From the NCBI GenBank assembly GCA_963753545.1, contig CAVWCQ010000008.1:2418001-2482000 (forward strand): a stretch of DNA of 64,000 nt. Direction: 5' to 3'. This DNA is from CAVWCQ01 sp963753545 (GTDB taxonomy: Bacteria; Chloroflexota; Anaerolineae; Aggregatilineales; Aggregatilineaceae). Position numbers and translations under genes: made by a program. The notes beneath the pieces are model-generated. The model saw only the letters and a list, made by a program, of their open reading frames with translations, was not told the DNA's origin and searched no databases. Positions 51,670 through 61,889 of the stretch are shown one piece after another. Each line of letters starts with the position of its first letter. Position 1 is the first letter of the stretch.

Positions 51670-52864
51670 CTACTCTCAATCACTGGCAGTTCAATCGGGG
51701 TAGGATTTGCCAACCGCCGCACTACCTGGCGCTTCTGCGCTTTTACCATATCGTGTGTCAGAACCAACGCACCGATCATCGCCGCCAGCAGCAGCAGCGA
51801 GACCATCTCGAACGGCAGCACATAACGACTGAACAGAAGCTGTCCCACAAATGACGGGCTGCCAAACGAAGCCTGAGTATCCGTTTTTAGAGTGAGAGTG
51901 ACTTGCGCCCAGGAGTTGTCGGGCCGGTGCTGCGCCGCAAAGACCCACAGAATAGAGGTGTCCGGTTGTACCTCTCTATTGTTTAAAGTTAGCAGACGGC
52001 CCCGCTGATCGCCATTTGAATAAATACTGAAATCGTACACACCTTCTTCGATTTCTTTCGAGGCGGAAGACTGCGCCGTAATCCAGGTTCTCACGAGCAC
52101 ATCCCGGTGATCAGGGTCTGTCGTGTCCGCGATATCAATCGGCGTCCGGTCAGGCAGCGCATTGACCGCCATCACACGCAGAGCATGTCTGATATTGGGT
52201 GCTGCTCATATTTTCATTGGCAACCACAAGCTGAGGCGAACCTTGTGTGCCAATTGCTGTCAAAGTCAGCAGTTCCTCGCATTCAGATCAATATCTTGCT
52301 CAACCAGCGGCTTTTCGCTGCTGCGATCCGCGCCGTCGCGGAATACACGTCAGATGATAGGTGCCTTCTGGCCACGTCTCGAAGCTGCTGTGATCGCTGC
52401 AAACTCCAGATTCTCTGCGACAGCTTCATCGTCCAGGATAGACATCCACCGCCCAGACCCATCAATCACATTGATGGCACGCACGCGCGGCTGTTTCCTC
52501 GTTCGCGAGTTCAGATTGATATCGCCCCGAATGATCGCCAGACTGGTAGTCACCAGAAAAAAGAGCGATCAGCCCTACTGCCACCGGAGTCATCCAGGGG
52601 AAACGTGGATTTGTCTCTGGCACCAGACGTTCAGCGCCCAGACAGCATGATCACGAACAGGAAAAGAACCATGATCGCGCCCGCATAAACCGTAATTTGC
52701 ACCATCGCCAGAAACGGAGCGTTGAGCATCAAAAAGAAGAAGGCAATGCAGGCAAAATTCAGAATCAAAAATAGCGCACTGTGAACAGCATTTTCGCTGA
52801 TCAGCATCATGGCAGCAGACACTACTGCCACCGCCCCAACAATGACAAAGAGCGTCAATTCCAT
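51670..52864 (-). CDS. nuoJ: NADH-quinone oxidoreductase subunit J with a large insertion, several frameshifts
   Basis: The N-terminus (52864-52634) has the three NuoJ helices (SENAVHSALFLILNFACIAF, then MVQITVYAGAIMVLFLFVIM). After a frame change the sequence continues GAERLVPETNPRFPWMTPVA and helix 4 (VGLIALFFLVTTSLA). Then comes a soluble stretch of about 250 codons, in at least four frames, with segments such as NVIDGSGRWMSILDDEAVAE, LVEQDIDLN, LLTLTAIGTQGSPQLVVANE and EIEEGVYDFSIYSNGDQRG. Helix 5 follows (YVLPFEMVSLLLLAAMIGAL). Usual NuoJ length is 160-200 residues; here about 395. The insertion lies between helices 4 and 5, which face outside in known NuoJ. The indels are probably errors. 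Confidence 0.8.
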
Positions 52865-52939
52865 CGCTGCCGTCCTACGTCTTCAAACAGACCAATACAA
52901 GGATAGGGAGCGGGGATACTCCCCGCTCTGTGTCTTCAC

Positions 52940-53437
52940 TTAAATCGGGTCTTCCATCTCAGGGATAGCGCGGGTAAATTCGCCCGGTTCTGTCACCTGA
53001 GGAGTATGGCTTGCCACCCGCTTTGACCGGATCAATCAACATGTCTTTCGTATAAATCGAGTCGCGCCGGTCATGGAAGCTCAGCCGGTACTCATGCTCC
53101 AGCACAATCGCTTCCGTTGGGCAAGCGTCTTCGCAGTATCCACAAAAGATGCAGCGAAGCATGTTGATTTCATACGTTTTCGCGTACCGTTCGCCAGGGC
53201 TGTAACCGCTCTTCGTCGCGTATTTTCGGCGGCTTCCACCCAGATGGCATCCGCAGGGCAAGCTGCCGCGCAGAGCGAACAGCCGATACATTTTTCGAGG
53301 CCGTTGTCATAGCGTTTGAGCGCGTGGCGGCCCTTAAAACGTTCGCGAACGGGACGTTCTTGCTCTGGGAACTGAACCGTTACGGGTTCTTCAAACAGAT
53401 GTTTGATTGTCGTTGCAAATCCGCGCAGGAAATTCAT
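52940..53437 (-). CDS. nuoI: NADH-quinone oxidoreductase subunit I, several frameshifts
   Basis: The NuoI ferredoxin-like subunit of about 165 residues. The first 4Fe-4S motif is EKCIGCSLCAAACPADAIWV (CxxCxxCxxxCP) in one frame; the second, LRCIFCGYCEDACPTEAIVL, is in another. Between them, SPGERYAKTYEINM is the normal joining text; two indels lie within about 53205-53235. A further frame change near 53010 leads to the end TPQVTEPGEFTRAIPEMEDP and a TAA at 52940. Both clusters (N6a/N6b) have all eight cysteines. The subunit links NuoG to NuoB. Errors, not decay, are the likely reason, as the protein text stays conserved across the breaks. Confidence 0.9.
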
Positions 53438-53451
53438 ATGCCACTCACTCT

Positions 53452-54679
53452 TTACTTTCGCCCTTTTCCCAGCGTTACAACTTCGACACGCTCCGAAGCA
53501 ACCTGGATAGGCGAACTGCTGTGTCTCGTAATCCAGATCATCGCAAATACCATAAACGCCGCCGATGCCGCCCAGGAAATGAGCAAATAAGGCGTGCGGT
53601 CTACTGCCTCGCTGATCAGCACCTGGAACGTTGTCCAGACGACAGCGACCAGGGCCATCGGCAGCATTACCTTCCAGCCGAACTGCATCAGGCGGTCATA
53701 GCGGATGCGTGGCAGCGTGCCGCGTACCCAGATCATGCCGAGCAGCAGCAGGAATACCTTGATGCCGTAGACCAGCGGTCCAAGCAGCGGCAGTTTGTCG
53801 ATCCAGATGAAGTGATAGCCACCCAGGTAAAAAGCGCAGGCAACCATGCTGACCACTGCCATACTGATGTACTCGGCCATAAAGAATAGGGCGAACTTCA
53901 TGCCGCTGTATTCGGTGTGATATCCAGCGGTTAGTTCCTGCTCGGCTTCGGGCAGGTCAAATGGAGAGCGGTTCACTTCAGCCAGCAGCGCGATAAACAG
54001 AATAGCGGCAGCCAGCGGATTTTGGAACACGAACCATCCCAGAATCGGTGGTTTGTTTTGCGCCTCGATGATATCGCGGATGCTCAACGATCCTGTCAGC
54101 AGAATCGGCACGACAACGGCCAATCCCATGCTGAGTTCGTAGCTAATCATCTGAGAGGATGAACGCAGTCCGCCCAACATCGCGTATTTGTTGTTACTCG
54201 CCCAGCCCGCCAGCACAATCCCATAGATGCCAATGCTGGTGATCGCCAAAATCCACAGCACACCAACATTGAGATCAACAAGACCCTGGTTCATGCGATA
54301 CCACTTCCCATCAAACCAGGGGAATCGCGATTTTCGGTCCCAGCGGGATAACGGCTACAACGAGCAGCGAGGGCACGACGCGGATCACCGGTGCTAGCCA
54401 GAAGATGATGCGATCCGCCGTAAGCGGCGTCACATCCTCCTTAAAGATCAGCTTGATGCCATCCGCTACGGGCTGGAGCAGCCCCATCGGACCGGCTCGG
54501 TTTGGGCCAATGCGCGACTGGATGCGCGCCAGGAAACGACGCTCTAACAGCGTGGTATAGGCAAACGCCGTCAGCAGCACAAAAAACAAGAGCAGGCTGG
54601 TTAGAATGGCATGGAGTACGCTGCAAGTCGTGCTGCTTGCGCACTCGACCACTACGCTCGATTCACCCGGTCCAAACAT
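53452..54679 (-). CDS. nuoH: NADH-quinone oxidoreductase subunit H, one frameshift
   Basis: About 408 residues with eight or nine helices. Part 1 has TTLLERRFLARIQSRIGPNR (the strongly conserved helix 1-2 loop near the quinone site) and DGIKLIFKEDVTPLTADRI. The break is near 54318, after PLGPKIAIP; the new frame goes on WFDGKWYRMNQGLVDLNVGV. Part 2 has ALLAEVNRSPFDLPEAEQEL, TAGYHTEYSGMKFALFFMAE and IWVRGTLPRIRYDRLMQFGW, all diagnostic. NuoH forms the quinone-binding junction of complex I. The N-terminal 22 residues are longer than usual. Confidence 0.94.
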
Positions 54680-54691
54680 GCCACATAACTC

Positions 54692-57258
54692 CTAGATTTT
54701 TTCCACGGTTCCGGCAAGCGGAGCAGCAGGCACAGGTTCTTGACTCAGTTGTTTGGGCAGCAGCACAACCCCAAGCGGCGCGCGACCATCGACCCGCGCC
54801 GTAACTTCTACGCGGTGATCTCCAGCAGTGATGGCAATCCGATCACCATGGGCTATGCCCAGGCGCGCCGCGTCCTGCTCATTGAGTTCAGCAAAAGGCT
54901 CCGGCACACGCTGATTCATCAGGGCGATAACGCTCGGTTCAAACAGCAGAATCATGATCGTAAAGTACCTGAGTAGGAACCACAACCAGATGCTCACCCT
55001 TTTTCGCGGGTTCGCTCACGGTTACAGGCCGAACACTCAGGTGAGCGGTGCTCTTTTCCGCATCAGCCGCCCACTGCACACCCAATCCGCCCCGGTTGCT
55101 GTAGGACGTGCCGCCAAAGTACAGGTCGTCGCCGCCCACATCCGGGAACTGGTCCTCAATTTTAGACAAATTGGTGTAGCTCATCTCAGCATAACGGGGA
55201 ACCTTGCGCGTGATATCCTGCATCACAGCCGCCGCCGAGATATGCGGCTTCTCGCCGCCAAGCTGCGCTGCGATATGTCCAAAGATTTTCCAATCGGGCA
55301 GCGAGTCGCCAATGATGCCCTGCAGCACATAGAAGCGTTGCACCCGGCGCATGCCGTTGGTGAACGATCCTTCCCGCTCAGCAAAACTCTGGATGGGCAG
55401 CACGATATCTGCCCGCTCAGTCGTCGGCGTCATAAACTGGCTCGTCGCCACCACATACTCAGCCTGTTCAATAGCCTGTGCTGCCCGAATATCTTCAGTC
55501 ACAACATCCGCGCCGCTGATTACCCACATGGCGGGCGGTGTATCGAACAGAGAAAGTGTAGCCTCTGACGAGAAGCCCATATCGGCAGCGCCCTGCAAAT
55601 TCGCTCCCTGCCAGACAGCCACCAGACCGTTGTTCGGGCGTCCTGCATGTCCACTGACGATCAACAGGTTTGCTGCCGCCTGCATCAGTTCGCGGTGTTC
55701 GGACAGGGTTAACCCTTCGCTGCCCACAAAAATGATGAGATTCTGAGCATTGAGCAGGATATCAGCCACATCCGGGTAAGGCGTTGGCGCTTTTTTAAAG
55801 AGCGCCTTGAGTTTGGACACGCCTTCGCCCTTTGGCGCTTTGCCCGCATTGAGAACATGCCCGGTAAATCCATTAAGAACAGATACGGCTTGGGGATAGT
55901 CGTAGTGAATGACCGCCTGAGCGTAATTATCCAACTTGGTAGAGCGCCCGTTGGCGACGATCACTTTCACACCGCGATCCGCCGCCTGCTTGACTTGCAA
56001 CCACCAGACCGGAGCTTCTTCTTCAAAATCGCTGGCGATCACCAGGATCGCGCTTTCAGATCCCATATCCTGGATACGCGTGCCCCGCCCAACGCCAACC
56101 TGAGCGATTGCTTCCGCCCCGGTCATCGTCGCGGGCCACATCCCCAGGCGAGGGTTCGAGGAGACTAGTTCGGCAGTCCGGCGAATTTCCCAATAATCTT
56201 CATTCGATAGGCTTGGGCCAGCCAGAAAGCCAACCCGATCCCCATAATTTTTCAATTTAGCCGCGATATGCTTGTACGCCGTTTGCCAGTCAACCGGAGT
56301 CCACGTTCCATCCTTGCCGCGAACCATCGGAGTCTTCAGGCGGTTTTCGGCACGGGTATGGTGATGTCCCCAGCGGCCCTTGTCGCAGATCCAGATTTCG
56401 TTAACCTGCTCATTCTGGCGTGGCATGATGCGCTTGATGACCTTGATGCCGCCTGCATTCACGATCCTGGCGGATATCTGCCGTCAGGTTGCATCCAACC
56501 GGGCAGTGCGGGCAGATGCTGGGCACACTTTCCATTTCCCAGGGACGCGCCCCAAACCGGAAATCAGCCGTGGTCAGTGCGCCTACCGGGCAAATGTCCG
56601 TCGTGTTGCCGCTGAATTTGGTGTCAAATGGCGGATCGCTGATCGTTACGATTTGCAATCGGCGGCCACGATCATGGAAGGCCAGCACGTCATCGCCCAC
56701 GATTTCATCGCAGAAGCGCGTGCAGCGCGCGCATTGGATACACCGTTCGCGATCAGGATAGATCAATTCGCCCAGCGGCACATGTTTGTCCAGGCGCATT
56801 TTGTCGTCAAACACAAAGCGAGACATACCTGGCCCATAGGCCATCGTCAGGTTTTGCAGCGGGCATTCGCCGCCTTTGTCGCAGATCGGGCAGTCAAGCG
56901 GGTGGCTCGTCAGTAGAAATTCAAGAATATCCTCACGACCCTCGATCACCTTGTCGGTTGTGGTGCGAACAGCAAGACCTTCTGCAACCTTCTGCGTGCA
57001 GGCGGTTTGGAGCTTGGGGATCCAGCGAATGACGGGCTTGCCCTGCTCGTCAAGGTCCTGTTTGCCCGTTTCTTTGTTGACCGACACATTGCCCAGTTCC
57101 ACCAGGCACATCCGGCACATCCCAACGGGCTCGAGCTTCGGATGGTAGCAAAAAACCGGAATTTTGATCCCATGCAGTTTGGCAGCGTCTACCAGATTGG
57201 CCCCTTTCGGAACCTGGTAAGCCTCACCGTTAATGTAAATAGTTACCGTGTCTGCCAT
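54692..57258 (-). CDS. nuoG: NADH-quinone oxidoreductase subunit G, two frameshifts
   Basis: About 855 residues in three frames. The N-terminus (YINGEAYQVPKGANLVDAAK) bears a 2Fe-2S domain, then CPICDKGGECPLQNLTMAYG, the HxxxCxxC-like and CIQCARCTRFCDEIVGDDVL clusters, CPVGALT, and SICPHCPVGCNLTADIR. The first break is near 56450. Part 2 is the molybdopterin-oxidoreductase-like domain (GKDGTWTPVDWQTAYKHIAA, SQFMTPTTERADIVLPIQSF). The second break is near 54960, and part 3 ends with RLGIAHGDRIAITAG, a MopB C-terminal-like domain. NuoG carries several clusters of the electron wire. Confidence 0.93.
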
Positions 57259-57305
57259 ATCGCTCCTCAGCGATCAGGTTAAGAATAAACTCGTTCGCAA
57301 ACGGT

Positions 57306-58656
57306 CTATGCGCCACCCTGCGGCACTGTCTCTGGAAGTTCACCAGCATCGCGCCGGGTATAGTCTTGCATCTCTTCGACGGTCACTTCAGGCTGCGCCG
57401 GAGGCGTCTTGACATACCGTTCATACTCTTCGCGGAACAGCTTGACCGTCGCCAATACGGGATTGGCGGCAAACTCGCCGAGCGCGCACAACGTCACACC
57501 GCCCTGCATGTGTGAGGCGACACTTTCCAGTTTATCGATATCTCGCATGGTCCCTTCACCGCGCAGGAAGCGCTCATAAATGCGTTCCAGCCAGAAAGTT
57601 CCTTCACGGCATGGGGTACATTTGCCGCAGCTTTCATGTTTAAAGAAGTGGGTCATCTTGGCAGCGGCCCACACAATATCCGTGTCTTCGTCCATCAGGA
57701 TAAACGAGGCGGACCCCAGCGTGCTGCCTAATTCCACGACGCTCTCATACGTCAGCGGCGCATCCAGCACCTGATCAGTTGCTACCAGCACCGGAGCGCT
57801 TGCGCCAGACGGAAGTATTCCCTTCAGTTTCTTTCCATTAGGGATGCCACCTGCGTGGTCAAAGATCAGTTCTCGGAAGCTGATCCCAAGCGGCAGTTCA
57901 TAGTTACCAGGGCGCTCTACATGCCCGCTGACGCAAAAAATCTTGGGTCCAGGGCTTGATGGCGTGCCAATCGCTTTATATGCATCTGCGCCGTTGACCA
58001 TAATCCAGGGTACATTTGCCAGAGTCTCGACGTTGTTGACGACGGTTGGCATATAGTACAGGCCGCCGCCCATCTGAGCGGGAAACGGCGGGCGAACACG
58101 GGGCTGTCCCAAATAGCCTTGCAGACTGCTGAGCAGCGCGCTTTCCTCGCCGCAGATATACGCGCCCGCGCCGATGTGAACGAACATATCACAGTCCCAC
58201 CCGGTTCCAAGCACGTTTTTCCCAAGTAGATTGGCCCGGCGCGCTTCTTCAATATGCGCTTCCAGGGCATGCGCTAAGATCCCAGAACTCGCCTCGGCAG
58301 TAGATATAAACGGCAGTCGCCTGAATGGCGTAGGCGGCAATCATCGCCCCTTCGATCAACTGGTGCGGATTTTGTTCAAGAATCTGTCGGTCCTTAAACG
58401 TGCCCGGCTCGCTTTCGTCGGCATTAACAGCGACATACTTCTTCGGCGCGTCCTTGGGAATAAAACTCCATTTGCGTCCCGTTGGAAAGCCTGCCCCGCC
58501 GCGCCCGCGCAGATTAGAATCCATCACAACCTGGATCACCTGCTCCGGGGGCATCTGGGCAGCTTTCCGCAAACCCTCATAGCCGCCGTTAGCGGTATAA
58601 ACGTCAAACTGCCTGATATCAGGGATGTCCAGATCACGCAGCAGAATGTGTTCCAT
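57306..58656 (-). CDS. nuoF: NADH-quinone oxidoreductase subunit F, one frameshift
   Basis: About 450 residues. Part 1 has the NADH site DSNLRGRGGAGFPTGRKWSF and the FMN-side YVAVNADESEPGTFKDRQIL. The frame changes near 58285 (TAVYIYCRGEF, then ILAHALEAHIEEARRANLLG). Part 2 has AYICGEESALLSSLQGYLGQ, VVNNVETLANVPWIM, and the N3 cluster HESCGKCTPCREGTFWL with the later cysteine in TLCALGEFAANPV. The subunit oxidises NADH and passes electrons through FMN. It lies after two non-nuo genes that separate it from nuoE. Confidence 0.95.
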
Positions 58657-58662
58657 GAGTAT

Positions 58663-59130
58663 TTATCCTGTCTGGGTCATCATCCGGCGTTGCTGGCTGG
58701 CCCAACTCAGCCCTGCACCAAATAACACCAGTGAAAAACCGCCAACTGCTAAGATTGGGCCAAGATATAAACCAATAAAAGCGCTGTAAACGACGCCAAT
58801 CCCGCCCAAGGCGGTGAGTATCAACGGTAAACGGCGATCATGCCGCCACAGCGACAGGAGCACACAGGTATAGGCCATCGCCAGCACGTCGTAGATCAAG
58901 CGATCCAGCACACGCCGCCCATACCACGCCGTCGTTTTTTTCTGCTCCAGCCCTACAACTGGCTGCTCGCCGCGCATCCGTTCCGCGTGTGAAACCGTCT
59001 GTCCCATCGCGGGCAGATCGGGATCGCCCGGCCAGGGTGCTTTGAATACGGCAACCGTTGCCAGAAGCAGACCAATGATCACGACGGGCATACTGGCCGA
59101 GAAAGTGTAAAGGCTCGTTCGCGCTGGCAT
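58663..59130 (-). CDS. Small membrane protein of unknown function inside the nuo operon
   Basis: A 155-residue protein with about four hydrophobic segments (SMPVVIIGLLLATVAVFKAP at the N-terminus; LIYDVLAMAYTCVLLSLW; LPLILTALGGIGVVYSAFIG; LGPILAVGGFSLVLFGAGL). A soluble loop of about 45 residues after helix 1 contains QTVSHAERMRGEQPVVGLEQ. I do not recognise the family. It is 6 bp before nuoF and 1 bp after the GNAT gene, so co-transcription with complex I is nearly certain, but nothing shows that it is part of the complex. Confidence 0.65.
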   Translation of the reverse strand: MPARTSLYTFSASMPVVIIGLLLATVAVFKAPWPGDPDLPAMGQTVSHAERMRGEQPVVGLEQKKTTAWYGRRVLDRLIYDVLAMAYTCVLLSLWRHDRRLPLILTALGGIGVVYSAFIGLYLGPILAVGGFSLVLFGAGLSWASQQRRMMTQTG

Positions 59131-59131
59131 A

Positions 59132-59567
59132 TCAGACGTTGTTATCCCGTCGTTTGGTCACGTAATGCAAATTCGGGTAGTCCTGGTATCCAGCTTGCTC
59201 AAAAAGAGCCAGACTTGCTGAGTTTTCGCCCTCGATTAGCGCCGCGATAATCTGCATCCCCTGGGAATAAAGAACTTGTTCCGCCTCAGCGATCAGGCAC
59301 TGCGCAATTCCCTGGCGGCGGTATTCGGGATCAACAGCCAAACAATTCAACCACCCTTTGCGCCCGTCATGCGTAGCCAACACTACACCGACTAAATGGT
59401 CTCCATCGCGGACGCCCAAGACAGTTTGTGTCCCTCTGGCAAGCTGGTGTGCGAACTGCTCTTCGCTGTCGCGCCCGCCGGGTTTAATCGGCAATCCAGC
59501 CGCTTCCCAAAGCGCTCGGACAGCGGGATAATCGTCCGCCCCTAGCGTAACTCACCATCCAGTTCAT
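59132..59567 (-). CDS. GNAT-family N-acetyltransferase inside the nuo operon, one frameshift near the start
   Basis: About 145 residues. The GNAT core is clear: NCLAVDPEYRRQGIAQCLIA (acetyl-CoA loop R/Q-x-x-G-I-A) followed by NSASLALFEQAGYQDYPNLH. The N-terminus is completed in another frame: from an ATG at 59567, MNWMVSYAR, then, after an indel in the GGGG run near 59535, DDYPAVRALWEAAGLPIKPG, which is the usual GNAT start text. Without the correction only 120 residues are read. It starts 7 bp after nuoE and is 1 bp before the small membrane protein. Substrate unknown. Acetylation of a complex I partner is conceivable but unsupported. Confidence 0.8.
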
Positions 59568-59573
59568 CACTGC

Positions 59574-60092
59574 CTACTGTTCGCGAGCCGATGCTTCCTG
59601 CGCCGCTTCTGCCCGCCACTGGGCGAGCAGTGTTTTCATTTTTTCCACATCCAGGTTTTCCTGGTAATGGAAATTGCACTGCATCATCGGTGCTTTGTCG
59701 CAGGCGGCGAGACACATCACCTGCTCAACGGTAAACAAGCCATCTTCGGTTGTGCCACCCTTTTCACCCAGGCCCAGATAGTCGCACAGTTCTTTGTAGA
59801 ATGTCTCTGCGCCGCGCAGCGCGCATGGCAGATCCGTGCAAACCTGGAGCCAGTATTTTCCCTTCGGCTTCTCCGAATACATCGTATAGAAGCCTGCGAT
59901 GGAATGGACCTGAGTGGGATCAACATCACACAGCGCAGCGACTTCTTCCAGCGCTTCAGTAGGGAGCCAGCCATATTCTTCCTGGGCCAGATACAGCAAA
60001 TCCATCACACCTGACCGTTTGTCAGGATATTTCGCAAAGATTTTCTCGATGCGTTCGGCATATTTTTCAGACAGCACAGCCCTGCTCCACAA
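59574..60092 (-). CDS. nuoE: NADH-quinone oxidoreductase subunit E
   Basis: An intact 172-residue thioredoxin-like 2Fe-2S subunit. The N-terminal helical part is YPDKRSGVMDLLYLAQEEYG, followed by DPTQVHSIAGFYTMYSEKPK and the cluster ligands CTDLPCALRG (CxxxxC) and VMCLAACDKAPMMQ (CxxxC). The subunit binds the N1a cluster next to NuoF. The C-terminal tail (20 residues) is Ala/Gln/Glu-rich. It lies 12 bp after nuoD. Confidence 0.96.
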   Translation of the reverse strand: MWSRAVLSEKYAERIEKIFAKYPDKRSGVMDLLYLAQEEYGWLPTEALEEVAALCDVDPTQVHSIAGFYTMYSEKPKGKYWLQVCTDLPCALRGAETFYKELCDYLGLGEKGGTTEDGLFTVEQVMCLAACDKAPMMQCNFHYQENLDVEKMKTLLAQWRAEAAQEASAREQ

Positions 60093-60104
60093 ATGAGTTG
60101 ACTG

Positions 60105-61349
60105 CTAGCGATCACAGTCACCAAGCACAATATCAACACTGCCGATGATGCCCACAAGGTCCGCGATCAGAGCATCCTTAGACATATGCGGCAGCGCGCT
60201 TAGATGGATAAAACTGGGGGTGCGGAAGTGTACGCGCCAGGGGCGAGGACTGCCATCACTGACCAGATAACACCCTAGCTCGCCGCGTGGGCTCTCGGTG
60301 CGTACATAGACTTCACCCTTCGGCGGGCGGAAGCCCTCTGTCCACAGTTTGAAGTGGTGGATCACCGCTTCCATACTGTGTCCCAGTTCAGAGCGCGGCG
60401 GCGGTACATATTTACGGTTGTTTGAACGGACTGGGCCGCCTGGCAGGTTATCCAGTGCCTGCCGGATGATGCGCAGGCACTGGCGCATTTCCTGGACCCG
60501 GCACAGGTAACGATCATATATATCGCCATGCTGCCCAACCGGAACTTCAAACTCATACTGCTCATAGCCGCTGTAGGGCATCATTTTACGGATATCAAAG
60601 TTCACGCCAGATCCACGCAGCGTCGGGCCGGTGCATCCCAGTTTGATCGCATCTTCGGCTGAAATAAATCCGATGCCCTGCGTGCGATCTAACCACAGAG
60701 GGTTTTCGCTGAGCAGTGCTTCATAGTCATCAATCTTGGCCGGGAGATAATCCAAGAAGTCGCGGACTGCTGGTTCAAAATCAGGAGTGACATCGCGCCA
60801 CAGACCCCCGGGCCGGATGTATGAGGTCATCATGCGCTGGCCGGATATCATCTCTTTGATATCCAGGATTTTCTCGCGTTCGCGGAAGCAGTACAGGAAT
60901 ACGCTCATCGCGCCAATGTCGAGCGCATGGGTTCCCAGCCAGACCAGGTGGCTCTCAATCCGCTGCATTTCGGCCAGCAGCACACGCAGGACCTGCGCGC
61001 GCGGCGGCACATCAAGTTCAGTCAGTTTTTCTATCGCCAGACAGTAGACCAGATTATTCCCCATGTTATTGAGGTAATCCATCCGGTCCGTCATCACAAG
61101 GGCTTGTTCATACTTTTTGGCTTCCATATTCTTTTCAATTCCAGTATGGAGGAAGCCAATATCAGGAATGCAGTTAACGACAGTTTCGCCGTCCAGTTCC
61201 AAGACAAGTCGCAGTACCCCGTGTGTGCTGGGATGCTGCGGCCCCATATTCAGCACCATTGTTTCGCCGGTCAGGGCACGTTCCGATACAAGCCCCTTTA
61301 GCTCGCCCAGATCGCCTTCCCAGACATTTTCATCCGGTACACCCATCAT
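60105..61349 (-). CDS. nuoD: NADH-quinone oxidoreductase subunit D
   Basis: An intact 414-residue 49-kDa-type subunit. Diagnostic text includes LNMGPQHPSTHGVLRLVLEL (quinone-site histidine region), IGFLHTGIEKNMEAKKYEQA, and QRIESHLVWLGTHALDIGA, and the C-terminal ESPRGELGCYLVSDGS. The last residues LGDCDR match the usual end (GEVDR). The protein forms the quinone pocket together with NuoB and NuoH. It lies 18 bp after nuoC. No break is seen. Confidence 0.97.
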   Translation of the reverse strand: MMGVPDENVWEGDLGELKGLVSERALTGETMVLNMGPQHPSTHGVLRLVLELDGETVVNCIPDIGFLHTGIEKNMEAKKYEQALVMTDRMDYLNNMGNNLVYCLAIEKLTELDVPPRAQVLRVLLAEMQRIESHLVWLGTHALDIGAMSVFLYCFREREKILDIKEMISGQRMMTSYIRPGGLWRDVTPDFEPAVRDFLDYLPAKIDDYEALLSENPLWLDRTQGIGFISAEDAIKLGCTGPTLRGSGVNFDIRKMMPYSGYEQYEFEVPVGQHGDIYDRYLCRVQEMRQCLRIIRQALDNLPGGPVRSNNRKYVPPPRSELGHSMEAVIHHFKLWTEGFRPPKGEVYVRTESPRGELGCYLVSDGSPRPWRVHFRTPSFIHLSALPHMSKDALIADLVGIIGSVDIVLGDCDR

Positions 61350-61367
61350 ATTCTCGCTTCCGTGGTT

Positions 61368-61887
61368 CTACTCTTTAGCAAATGGTTTGTACTTGCTGAT
61401 TTCGTCGTAGTTAAACGAGAACTGCACCGTTTCATACCCCAGAGGGTAATCTTTTCGCAGAGGATGTCCATTCCACTCATCCGGCATTAGGATACGCCGC
61501 ATATCAGGGTGACCCTTAAAGGTAATCCCCAACAGGTCGAAATATTCGCGCTCCTGCCAGTTCGCTGCCGGATAGACAGGTGTCACACTCGGCGCGGTCG
61601 GATCATTGCCTGGCAGATAGATTTTTAACCGCAGGCTGCGATTATAGAGCATCGAATACAGGTGATAGGATAGTCCAAAACGCGGCTCATCCGGGTAATA
61701 ATCGACGCCGCTTACATCGGACAAAAAGTTAAATTCCAGCCCTTTGGTCTCACGGCAGTAACGGCAGATTTCGACAATCTGATCGCGTTCGACTACAACC
61801 GTTACTTCACCGCGAAACTCCTGGACATTACTTACCGCATTTGGAAATGCCGCTTTAAGGGCGGCTACTGGATACTTGTTCTACCAT
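61368..61887 (-). CDS. nuoC: NADH-quinone oxidoreductase subunit C, one frameshift near the start
   Basis: About 172 residues. The bulk (61368-61850) reads ALKAAFPNAVSNVQEFRGEV, then VVVERDQIVEICRYCRETKG, LEFNFLSDVSGVDY, and the family signature PAANWQEREYFDLLGITFKG, with HPDMRRILMPDEWNGHPLRK at the end. An ATG at 61887 (MVEQVS) is one frame off and joins it across an indel near 61865; without it no good start is found in frame. It lies 2 bp after nuoB. NuoC belongs to the hydrophilic connecting part. Confidence 0.92.
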
Positions 61888-61889
61888 TG

